NCBI GenBank assembly: GCA_963402885.1
Contig: OY727094.1
Span: 19,036,501 to 19,100,500, forward strand
DNA length: 64,000 nucleotides
From: Antedon bifida
Lineage: Eukaryota; Echinodermata; Crinoidea; Comatulida; Antedonidae
Direction: 5' to 3'
Position numbers and translations under genes: made by a program. Of this stretch, positions 35,127 to 45,190 are shown piece after piece. Within the stretch, counting starts at the first letter, position 1; every line of letters starts with the position of its first letter. The notes under the pieces were generated by a model. It was not told the origin of the DNA. It did no database searches and saw only the letters and a list, made by a program, of their open reading frames with translations.

Positions 35127-35678
35127 TTAGATATCCTCACACAATAACTTATACAGGTTCTCTGAATTAGTCAAGGTATTTACGAGAAAGTAAACAAAAT
35201 GTCTATAGCGTGGTAATGAATATTCCTCGTACATATTCAGCTCACTGTACACGGTATCGTCTGTAACATACTCTTTATCCAAAACCTCCTGAAAAAAATA
35301 GTCAATCTGTTCTTCTGGAGATTTCATACAGCAGAAGTCATGATCTTTTTGACCAGGCCTATCAAATTCGCAACCATAACAAGCCGCTTTACTTAACATC
35401 CAACACTTGTTTAACACTTGAGAAACAAACACTTCTCTGGCTAAATATTCCAATTTTAATAAAAATTCTCTCTCCACCTCGTCTACGTACGTAAATATAC
35501 AGCTTGTAGCCCGACTACCCCTCTCACCTCCTTCATCAACGTCGACGGATACACCCTCATTGGTCCGCATGTACCGATCACCGATATCGCTACCTGTAAC
35601 AACAGTCTCCTCATCATCGCTAATAATTATAACTGTATCTACACAGCTACCTTGCGAAAAATCTATACTTCCAGACAT
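35127..35678 (-). CDS. 183-aa orphan with SUMO-interacting-like motif and Cys/His cluster (right arm)
   Basis: Identical to the left-arm protein (22,149-22,700): TVIIISDDEE at residues 15-24, an acidic spacer, C100/C103/H113/C116 cluster and a helical C-terminus. It precedes the right-arm PC4-AlkB gene on the same strand, 214 bp apart. Function unknown. A nuclear, SUMO-linked adaptor is a guess from the motif only. Confidence 0.6.
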   Translation of the reverse strand: MSGSIDFSQGSCVDTVIIISDDEETVVTGSDIGDRYMRTNEGVSVDVDEGGERGSRATSCIFTYVDEVEREFLLKLEYLAREVFVSQVLNKCWMLSKAACYGCEFDRPGQKDHDFCCMKSPEEQIDYFFQEVLDKEYVTDDTVYSELNMYEEYSLPRYRHFVYFLVNTLTNSENLYKLLCEDI

Positions 35679-36150
35679 AGCGAAATACTGTAACTCTACG
35701 CTAAAATAGACGAGGCAATTGGAAAGAACACAAAAAACAGTCCCTTTTCTTACAATGTCTAAAAAGAAACGGCGCTAAAATATCAAAAACAAAAATTATT
35801 GTACCAAACAAAAAGAACAATGAACAAAAGAAATTAGGATAAACTAAACAAAAGAGCAATGGTCAAACCGCCTAAAAATAGCAATCCTCAAACAAAGAAT
35901 TACCTTCATTATTTTTTTAATACAAATTCATCACTAACTACAAATATAACCCAGGCCAAAACGAAAACCCCGCCAAAATAACAAACCCCTTCTCTAACAA
36001 AGAATGACCTTTCACTAATTAATAATACAATAGCAGGAAATTAAACAATAGAAAATATGAAATAAGCCCTAGGGATATGACATTCCATATAGGCCTGTTT
36101 ACTCCTGCCCTGGGGGTATAAAAAAGGCCTGGTTTCCCTTATATACTACT

Positions 36151-36556
36151 GATTAAAAATATTCTGTTTACTTCTTTTTATTTTAAACAGTAGGTCTATA
36201 ATGTAAAGTTATATTTTATATATAATAAGTAATATTACAAAAATAAACATACAAAATGTATAAAGCATAGATTTATTTCAAAATGAATTTCATTTTCTAC
36301 GTGTTTTCAATTTTAAATCTTTTAAGAAAGACACAATACGTACTGCTAAAAAACGCACACAAAAGAGAACAAATTTGAGACGCACGATATGTAACGACGC
36401 TTTCAATAGGAAGGCATATTATAAATGTATTTTTACAAAATTTATAAAGTAAAAGGTTATTATTGAGAAATATACATTTTAGATAAATGATAACACATAA
36501 AAAACTAATTAGAGAGATCAATACAATATGGTGTTCATAATAATTTGTTTATAACA
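36151..36556. other. AT-rich flank, nothing firm
   Basis: The minus-strand open frame at 36,521-36,297 is hydrophobic and low in complexity; I do not call it a gene. Confidence 0.3.
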
Positions 36557-36781
36557 CTAGAAGAAACATCTGAAAACATTCAACGAAAACACCATACCAG
36601 TCACTAAGAATGCTACTGCTCTGAAAAAAACATCTCCTTTCCTACACAGAAACAAATTCTGAACGAAAATAAAAAAATAAATAAAAATAATTAGTAAATG
36701 AAACACGCGCATTATAAATAAAATAAATAATTTAAGAATATTTGTTAAACTACCAGCGAACAAAAAAGAAACATACTAATC

Positions 36782-37053
36782 GATTCATCGTCATTACGAA
36801 GTTCAAATAACGGAAACTTTTCCTTGAAAAATCCACAGGAGACACGTTTTACATTTTTCAACTGCAATTCAGTGTCACATTGTGTCGCAACACATGTACA
36901 TACAACGAGTCCTGTCACAAGTCTGCCGACGTTTATTTTTCTATCGCTCATCATTTGTTCTAATACATAATACAGCGCTTCCGAAGAAATATCTTTACAC
37001 AAATCTAACACATTAAAATTTTCCAACTCTTTACAAGCACGAGTCCAAAACAA
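36782..37053 (-). CDS. Bcl-2-like exon with a BH1-type motif
   Basis: An open segment bounded by an acceptor-like TTAG at 37,054 and a donor-like GTATGT at about 36,781, with no ATG at its start, so it looks like an internal exon. It reads LDLCKDISSEALYYVLEQ and then MMSDRKINVGRLVTGLVVC. The latter fits the BH1 consensus (...DGxxNWGRLVT...) except that W is V. The decayed copies in both palindrome arms are homologous. A minus-strand segment at 36,662-36,558 follows a good pyrimidine tract and CAG and ends in a hydrophobic tail (FFRAVAFLVTGMVFSLNVF). It would suit a C-terminal membrane anchor, but I could not match splice phases. If real, it would regulate apoptosis at mitochondrial membranes. 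The assignment rests on one motif. Confidence 0.4.
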
Positions 37054-37149
37054 CTAACCCCGTCAATTTATATTCAATGTATGCTAAAACCACTTCCTCT
37101 AAATCAACCATAACGCTCGACAAAACAAATAATGGATTTGATAATGGAT

Positions 37150-38100
37150 AATGGATGTAATTGAAAGTTACAGCTTAAAACATTTTTTGTTTTTAAAAAG
37201 AAGTTGTAACATAGAAACTAATTTTGTCAAGAAATGTGTTAGATTTATTTGTGTTTAGAAAGTTACAACATTCAAATTTAATTTGTCAAAAAATGTGAAT
37301 ATAATTATGGAGCTTTTTTAATCCTTAGTATAGTGAAGAGATTTTATAAACAAAAAAGAGCGTCTTGATGATATGAAGGACTGAACGGAAATTACTGATT
37401 GCAGATTAGACATATAGAAATGGATTGAAATTGGAAATCCACATGATCAAACAAAACAAAAAACACATCGTTCCCAAAGAAGCTAATGACAATTACAAGG
37501 GATGACACAGTTTGGATAGAGTAAATACCGTATAACATAATTAAATTTTGTCAAGAAAATTGTCAAAAATAAATAAAATATATTATACTGAATTTACTTA
37601 ATTACATTTTTTAAGTACATTTATTTAATTTAGATAAGATAAATTTGTTAAGAAGTTTGTAACATAAACATATTTGTGTAGATAAATTTGTTACATGAAA
37701 ATAAATTTTTCCAAATGTTTGTTACATAAAAATAATTATGCAAAGAAATTCGTTACATAAAATTATTTTTTACAAGAAGTTTGTAGCAGAAAATTATTTT
37801 GCAAAGAATTAGTTGCATCAATTGATTTTATCAAACGTATGTAACATAAAGAATTATGTTGTTGAAAAAAATATTTTGTAATTCAGTCCATTTGCTCAGT
37901 AGTTCGTTTAAGTTTTTAAGTATTATTTGTGTAATATTCTTGTAAATAAGAGAAATTTATTTTTAACCTTTGTAATTATTTTGTAAATATCATTTGTGCA
38001 ATACATTTTTTTGGTTGCAAATATCATTTGTGCAATAAATATTTTTTTTGGGTAAATAATTGAATTTATTTATACTTTTTGTATGGAAATAATTATACTA
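37150..38100. repeat. AT-rich degenerate tandem repeat
   Basis: Short imperfect units of ~30-40 bp built on TTTGTTACATAAAA and AATTTTGCAAAGAA, later on ATCATTTGTGCAATA. No ORF. Confidence 0.6.
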
Positions 38101-38237
38101 ATATTAAATATCATTATTTGTTTATAAATTTAATTGTGATTATAGATTTCTTCTTTATAAGTATGTCGATTAATTTCGAGTTGCTGACGTTAGAGAAGTA
38201 AATGTTGTTTGTGTTTACATGTGTGTCATAGAGTTTG

Positions 38238-38316
38238 TAATTACGTTGGGTTTTTTTCAATATTAATTTTTAATAAGGTGTGTACGATAGTTGTGTAAAA
38301 AACCCCAACGTAATTT
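38238..38316. repeat. Short fold-back: AATTACGTTGGG / CCCCAACGTAATT
   Basis: Inverted ends of about 18 bp around a ~40-bp AT-rich spacer; a probable tiny MITE. Confidence 0.6.
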
Positions 38317-38344
38317 ATCATATAAATATTTTGTAATACAGATC

Positions 38345-38700
38345 ACAGTGATGGGATGTAAAGCCGTTGGTCCCGTGTACTTAACAGTGCACGTTAAAGA
38401 ACTTAGTACACTATTCGAAAAGAGTAGGGGATCGTCTCCCGGTGTGCTGATCTGGTAGGCGCTGCACTGCTGGCTGCCGTGGGTCCGTGGAGGGCCTAAT
38501 CCGAATTTCCTCAGTTTCCAGTTAAGCTTGAGGACAAATATGAATACCTTTACCTTTACCTTTACCTTCTAGCATGGAATCTCTCTTGAAACTCATCTAT
38601 TTCAATACTTATTCTTTTCATGTAGCGCTGTGAGACTAAAGCGCTCGGTAAAGATCGCTTTATAAATGTTCGATAATCATTATCATTACTATTTTGGAGA
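38345..38700 (+). repeat. Interspersed repeat resembling a SINE or LINE 3' region
   Basis: Contains CGTTGGTCCCGTGTACTTAA, CACTATTCGAAAAGAGTAGG and GGGATCGTCTCCCGG, then a TACCTTTACCTTTACC run. A tail with AAGCGCTCGGTAAAGATCGC, TTTATAAATG and a loose (ATT)n completes the pattern of L2-mobilised short repeats. It is not a gene. Confidence 0.6.
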
Positions 38701-39127
38701 ATACTTTGAGGTAAAAATTTGGATAGCCTTATCATCTGAGATAATGTATTTGATGTTTCCAGCTTAAATAAGAGTCAATACACCAAGACACTTAACGAGG
38801 CCTACCAGTTGAATCTCAATGTCATTAAACATTTTGGAAAGTTGTATAAGCTTGTTTCGTCCATAAAGCATTTGATTTATTGAAATTATTAGAAAGTTTA
38901 TTTTATTTAATTTATTATTAATTAAGATTTTTTATTGAAAAATAGATGTGTCATCAGCATATCATTGATATACAGGATGAACAATAGAGAACCAGGGATA
39001 TATAATAATCGTGACATGATGTATCGATATTTGTTGTTTCCGTTATGTATGATATTAGATTCGAGAGGTTTGTTGATGTATTACGCATGCGCATGTACGT
39101 GTGAACGATTGTGTATAGTATACAGTT

Positions 39128-39196
39128 ATAACGCCTTACTATTAAATTACGGCGTTATAACGCCCTAATTACGGCGTTATAACGCCGTATTATTAT
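39128..39196. repeat. Repeated palindrome GGCGTTATAACGCC
   Basis: TAACGCC/GGCGTTA words alternate at least five times in 70 bp, forming nested hairpins. From 38,701 to 39,127 and from 39,197 to 39,717 I see no gene, only a TAGGCCTA drift at 39,505-39,712. Confidence 0.7.
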
Positions 39197-39717
39197 AAAA
39201 CCTAATTGTTTTCTTTGGCGGAAATCAGCCACCGTACAATAGACACGGCGAGAAATTCACTTTTAACTTTACAAATTACGTTCAATTTCAATATAGGCTA
39301 ATTTATCAATGTCAATACAACTAAAATGTTACCATGGAGCTAAACATTTTTATTTTTTACCTCCATGATTTACTGTACATACACTTTTAAGAATAATTAT
39401 AGTTGCTCTTTTGGCGCTCCATAGAAACAAAAATATTGAACTTCTCGTGTATGCGAAATTCGCGAACGGTGTGCGAGAATCACGTCTGTAAAATCATCAA
39501 TTTAAAGGATTTAGGCCTAGGCCTATTTGTTACTCTTTATGTGATTCTTCTTCATACAAGTACTTATGAGGCCCAATTCTAAGGTGTGGTATTCACAATA
39601 AGTTACTTAACAAGTTTGGTGTCGAAAGGAAGGAAAGGAAGAAATAAAAACAGGTGCGAAACGGAACTAGCCTAGGCCTAGGCTAGGCCTAGGGGCTACT
39701 AGCCTAGGCCGGTTCAG

Positions 39718-40290
39718 GGACGATTCGGCCCTGAGACGATTCGGCCCGGGACTATTCGGCCCACTTTTGGTGGGACGATTCGGCCCACTTTTGGGCCGAA
39801 ACATCCCACTTTAGACCAAATTCATATATATTTTTTTTTTATTTATCAAGTTTTTAAAGGTGTTTAACAATCCGTATTTTGTTGATATTGACAAAGTTGA
39901 TATAATATATATAATAAATTACTAAAAAAAACGTAATTTTATATTCAATTTATTACTTCGAAAACCTTGTTTATTTTGCGCATTCGCCAAGCGGCCAACA
40001 GAGGGCGTAACTTGTTTACATCGTTCGCGTGATTAAAAAATGATTATTTTTGACAATGTTTTCAAAATGTTTGTTTTATTGCATCTTTATCCCTAGTAGT
40101 GCTACCCCATAGTCTCTCTGAAAATAAAGTTTGGGGAAAAAAGCTTATTTTATGCTTATAAATGCATATCAAAGCCGATAAATGTAAGTGTGCCGAATCG
40201 TCTCAGGACCGAATCATCCCGGGCCGAATCGTCCCAGGGCCGAATCGTCCCGGGCCGAATCGTCTCAGGGCCGAATCGTCCCATTACCCT
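39718..40290. mobile_element. Fold-back MITE with terminal arrays of GGGACGATTCGGCCC
   Basis: The left end has about five tandem variants of GACGATTCGGCCC. The right end has about six variants in inverse orientation (GGGCCGAATCGTCCC). The ~350-bp core is AT-rich and non-coding. Confidence 0.8.
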
Positions 40291-41737
40291 TGGCTAGGCC
40301 TAGCGTTTTATAGTAAATTATGAGGGGAACTGTCACGACACTTTTGGCTCTAAATAGTTGGCCAAAAGTAGTCCGCCACTGCCAAAACGGTCCGGGGTTT
40401 TCTTTTATTGCTTTTATTAAAATTCTAGGCTACGATTACGTGGTTTTTGTCTAGAAAAAATATCCAATATAGGGGCCTAGTGAGTATATTAGATATCTCA
40501 TTCAATAAATGCTTAAAATTAACATATTTTGCACAAAAACAAAGACCTTGTCCAACAACGGATTTTGTCCAAATTTCAGACTGTCCCACGTTCACGTGAA
40601 TGTGTATGGGATGCCTATATTGCCTTTTACACCTGCTATGATCTGATAAGGCCTCGTTGGGTCGTAGATATAGGCTAATAATAACAACGAAACGGTCGCA
40701 TGCCTAATATATTGTTTACTGCACATGCACAACAACCTTTTTTTACCTTGTTGGCTATGCTTTTGCGCACTCTTGGTGGCATGATTAATATTTCATATTT
40801 TTAGCGCTATAGCTAACAAATCTTTATGCAACAAATTTAATTATAACTTTTCTGAATTTGACAATTTAAATTAAATCACATCGATAATTAAGGACAATTA
40901 TAAGGAGATTCATGAAGAAACCAATGCTTAGCCATATATTAAAAACATGTTTGTTGTATTACAAAGCACTGCAGACTGTAACGACATACATAGTCAAATG
41001 CATAATTTAATATTCTATAGATTAACGCAATTTTTTATTTCAGGAGGTTGCAGGCAAATATGATAATTCAAATATAAAAATGGCATATTTTATTAATATT
41101 ACCAACTACTTAAAATTTCAGTCGTAAGAAAGTGAACTTTTTGTAGTCAGATTGTTATGAAATTGAAACAAATTGCTCAGCAATATCTTGTTGTTGTCAA
41201 TCATCAACGTAGACATGTCAATAGAAAAATCAGACTGCGCATATGATTTCTACATGGCTACGTTTTGTTCTAAAAAAAATGTAACAGTTGATTTGCAGCG
41301 TACGTCCTAATAGAGGGCCGCAGTTAGAGACACAGAGTTCAAATAGTGTCTTTGTTTGATCGGCAGCAATGCTTTAGTATAGGTGAGCCTGTTGGAAAAT
41401 CGTTTGATGTCACCGTCGATACGTATCCTTCTATTCCTTAATCCATGTGTGAAGTAAGCTCGCGGTGTGTAGGAATTGTGTATACCTTTTCATGCATTGA
41501 TGAGCAGCCTTACCAAAGAGTCGGTCGAGTCCGAAATGAACCGATGGAAGAACTTGGATACAGAAAAAAAAGACGGCTCGTGTTGGAATCACTTTTCAGT
41601 CTGGGGTACGCCCTCTAGCCTTTGGCTTATTACAACTCTCTGGTGGTCTAGAGTGTGACCGTGTATTCAAATGAGGCAAATGTGACCGAGGAAGAATAAC
41701 TTACCGTCGCGTTGTTAACTTGTACTGTATGGAACGC
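40291..41737. other. Intergenic, nothing recognised
   Basis: AT-rich, with only short open frames lacking coding character (for example 41,476-41,658). No RNA gene or repeat boundary was identified. Confidence 0.4.
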
Positions 41738-41935
41738 CGGGAGCAAAGATTATACAGCACGCAGCTACGCGCAAGATAGATAACTGTTGCTATGTCCCAT
41801 TCTACAACACTACGCTCCCTGTAATCCCATGGACATCATTCACATCATTTTGTCCGCTCAAAAGGCGTCCAAAGTTATTTATCTTGCGCCGCGTAGCGGC
41901 GCTATACAATCTTTGCCAGGAGTGCCAAATTGTAA
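41738..41935. mobile_element. ~200-bp fold-back MITE
   Basis: GCAAAGATTATACAGC...GCTACGCGCAAGATA at the left is inverted at the right as TATCTTGCGCCGCGTAGC...GCTATACAATCTTTGC. Non-coding. Confidence 0.7.
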
Positions 41936-43010
41936 GTGTAACCGTTAGTCACATGGATGTATACGCTGCAGGAGGTGTAACGCCAAATTAAGTGAAATTG
42001 CCAAATTAGGCTTGTGGGGTCTGTATCACACAAGGCTAGGTCACCTAATTCTGCAGCACGTTCTGGAGAGTTAATCATGTTATTAAATATTGATATTACA
42101 CCCTTTCGAGGGTAAATTGCAAATTCTCCACAACCGTGTAAACTTTATTTTTCCGGAAGTCGTCATCGTAACGTAACCCATCATCCCATGCTTTGTTTAC
42201 AAATTTCCACAGGCCGATCCTCCATGCGACCGATCGACGATATAGTAATTTTATAGTACACAGAAAAAGCCTTAAATTCGTAAATTTACAATTTATTGTT
42301 GTTTGATTCATGTGTGTCATAATTTGTGGTACGTTATACGGTATACACCGAATCTTGGCAATCCTCATTGTTTTAAGAACAATGCTATTCCACCCAGTTT
42401 CGTACTAAGTTTAGTACTAATTATTGATGAGTTGTACTAATAATGATAATTAAAATTTGAGATAGCGCCCTCCAAATCGGCAGGTTGCATGTCAGTAGCT
42501 CTGGAAAATCTCATCAAATTGGAAATATATGTGTTTATTCTTCGTATTTTAATATTATTGAGTTATAGTGAGTACTTTTTATGAAAAATTTTTGACATTT
42601 GAATCGCTATATCTTCGTCTAAAGCTGTTTTATTATTACATTTCTGCCATTGCCATTTTGTCGTGTATCGCTATGCTATTCGATTCAGGTGCTACAGCCA
42701 GTCTTTGGCGAAGACCTTTCGCCGGAGGTGTTGCAATAATATAAGATTGCGCCCTCTAAAATCGGCAGGCTGCGTGTCGGAGTGGCTCTGGAGGGGTATA
42801 AATAATAAAATAATAAAACGCCCCGCCCCTAATAAACGCCCCCCTTCATTTTTTGTTAACACACCTTAGTGCCCAATCTATATAAACAGAGGATTCTCAC
42901 GTTTAGAATTGGTTTTCAGCCCGGAAAGTCACATTTTTCAGCGACTGTGATAACGATGTACGCTAACAGCGTGACAAACATGTAGGCCTACACCGGGCGC
43001 GTAGGGTAAT

Positions 43011-44886
43011 CAGGCACGTAGCCAGAATGCATCAGAGGGGGGTTTTCTTGACACAAAGTATTTTGCGAGCGCAGCGAGCAAATGTAGGCTGGGGGCCAGG
43101 GGGCCGGCAAGGGCCCCCGGTCGGGGTCCAGGGGCCGAAGGCCCCTGGAAGCTTTGGCTCTCAGAGCAATTTCGGTTGTTTTAATCTGCTTACAGAGACA
43201 TTTTTTACCTACTAAAATCTGAGTTATGCAGAGAAATTATATAGTACAGTATTATGGAAGTTAGTAGTACTGATCATGAAATACAGCTTTATTGTTGCAA
43301 AAAAGTACATTATATTAGGCCCTTAAATAATTTCTTATCCTATAAACATAAAAAACAAATAGTACCGTATATTTCGGTGTACAAGTCGCACCCGTGTATA
43401 AGACGCACCCATAACGGAGACAAATATTAGTATTTTTTATGTAGTCGATGCATAAGACGCACTTATTTCTAGGCCGAAATTTAAACATTTTACAATCAAA
43501 ACAATGGTATTTTAATAATAAAACAACGATTGAGACATATTTATTAGAATCAAATGATATAATTTTGTTTGATTTCCTTTATTATTACATCGTAATCAGT
43601 CTCTACTTCAACTGAACGTTCAATGAAAAGGGAGATCCCCATATTTTTTCAGTTACGATGCACTGTGTGGGTAGGGCTAGCCTATGTCTATTTAAGTAAC
43701 TTTAATTTCATATTATTTAAATATATACCTTTTTATTGTGTGTATGACCATTATAAAATCAATCCAAATGATGTTCAGTTTTTTGGGCTGATAATGAACC
43801 AGGAATATCATGTTGGGTAGGCCTATGTGAAAATCTTTCCTATTTCCATGCATGCATTACAGCAATATGAGGAGAGGAGAGCACTAACCATGTGCTCCTT
43901 GCCTGGTGGCCAGCACTGTTGGCCATATACATTATGAGATTAGGGGAAGCTACTTAACACAATAACAACACACTCTTTTTAGATATCGCTTGATATACGA
44001 ACTATTGCCTACATGATTATAAAATTATGTGATTGTTGACATAGAGATGTAATAAAATAAACCACCGTGATCAAGGGACATAGTTATTGTGTAATTAAAA
44101 TGTGACACCACCGTAATTAATGGACTCTTCCATAAATGTGTTCCGCTGTGATGCTGCATGCTGCTAGAATACACACCCGCGAGTTCAGAGAGTACTACTA
44201 GGCCTGGGTAGAATATCTAATGCTTACCTTAACTAAAAATTCAATAAACTTGTTACCACAATGTGGTTAGACAGGAGTGAGTAACTAGCTAGGCCTACAT
44301 TGCAGAGTAGTACACTATTTTTAATTAATTTAAGTATACTATTAGTAGGTAATTAAATTAATTAGGGTAAAATTTAGAGGTCAAATTTGCGTGTCAAAAG
44401 TGCGTCTTATACACCGAAATATACGGTAGGCCTACGTACACGTACCAATTTAACTCAGCACCATTTTTATTCAAGTTTACACAGTGAAATTCTTTGGTTT
44501 AATGAAAAATATTTCCAGGAAAAAAATAAAAATCCCCAAAAAGATTAAACTGAACTGAACGTGATCTTGTGCGTTCCGAAAAGCCCGGCCGAAGCACGCG
44601 ATTGGTCAGTCTATTTTTCTGTCATATTTATAACCATCATCTCTCAACAATCTCTCGATCTCACGCTCAGCAGTGAATTTGACATCGGACACTCAGTATA
44701 TTCGATCGATTTAAACATAGTCAATAGAAGTAAAATGACCAAAAAATCTGCTATAATTGATAATTAATTGCACGATTTTGAAAGTGGGGCCTTTGTTTTT
44801 CAAGGGGGGTTCGCTGGTAAAAGGGGGGTTCGCGCAAAAGGGGGGGTTCGCCCGAACCCCAAAAAACCCCCCTGGCTACGGGCCTG
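43011..44886. mobile_element. Non-autonomous hAT-like element with CAGGC(A/C)CGTAGCCAG ends
   Basis: CAGGCACGTAGCCAG at the left is inverted to CTGGCTACGGGCCTG at the right, with GTAAT on both sides (43,006-43,010 and 44,887-44,891). Subterminal G-rich runs (GGGCCAGGGGGCC; repeated GGGGGGTTCGC) match the related element at 50,962, which retains a hAT domain. No transposase is seen here. Confidence 0.7.
43365..44426. mobile_element. MITE with CCGTATATTTCGGTGTA termini, TA duplication
   Basis: CCGTATATTTCGGTGTACAA at 43,365 is inverted as TTATACACCGAAATATACGG ending at 44,426, each flanked by TA. AAGTCGCACC / AAGTGCGTCTTA subterminal words agree with this widespread family. ORFs inside (43,623-43,820) look fortuitous. 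Confidence 0.8.
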
Positions 44887-45119
44887 GTAATTCGCGCGTG
44901 TAGGACACTGGACTTTTTTTTTTAATTCGCGACAACATACATCGCTGGTCTTTAAAAACCAGGAAAACAACGGGGATCAGACAATCGCATGTTTATTCAC
45001 ACAACACGGAATTGATACAAGGCGTCTGGTTCATGAAGACCTTTCGAGTTGTTAGAACTTTTTATCAAGTTGAGGGCGGATGTCAATAAACTACGATAAG
45101 CAACGTCTGAAGCAACTTG

Positions 45120-45190
45120 TTTAGGGTAGGCCTAGCCTAGGCCTACTAGGTAGGCCTCATATAGGGCCTAGGCTAGGCCTAGGCTCTATT
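45120..45190. repeat. TAGGCCTA drift
   Basis: Dense GCCTAGGC/TAGGCCTA words, as at 5210-5330, 8000-8480, 16,060-16,450 and 39,505-39,712. A simple-sequence feature, not a gene. Confidence 0.6.

Larger units (their letters stand above)
21677..36150. repeat. LIR1: 14.5 kb near-perfect palindrome, arms ~7.06 kb
   Basis: AGTAGTATATAAGGGAAACC at 21,677 is mirrored exactly to 36,150, and position p maps to about 57,827-p through the whole arm. Both arms encode identical proteins over the 183-aa and PC4-AlkB exons. The few differences seen are one-base homopolymer lengths (for example the C-run near 24,378 and the C-run near 26,450) and one substitution near 27,056. The outer flanks are unrelated. 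The apex is asymmetric (28,740-29,085). Either it is a very recent inverted duplication, or gene conversion keeps the arms identical, or it is a sequencing/assembly fold-back. Confidence 0.95.

Noticed and set aside
36297-36521. Hydrophobic 74-codon minus-strand frame
   Set aside because: Low-complexity AT-rich translation; no link by splice phase to the Bcl-2-like exon.
41476-41658. 60-codon frame
   Set aside because: No homology pattern, no splice context, AT-rich surroundings.
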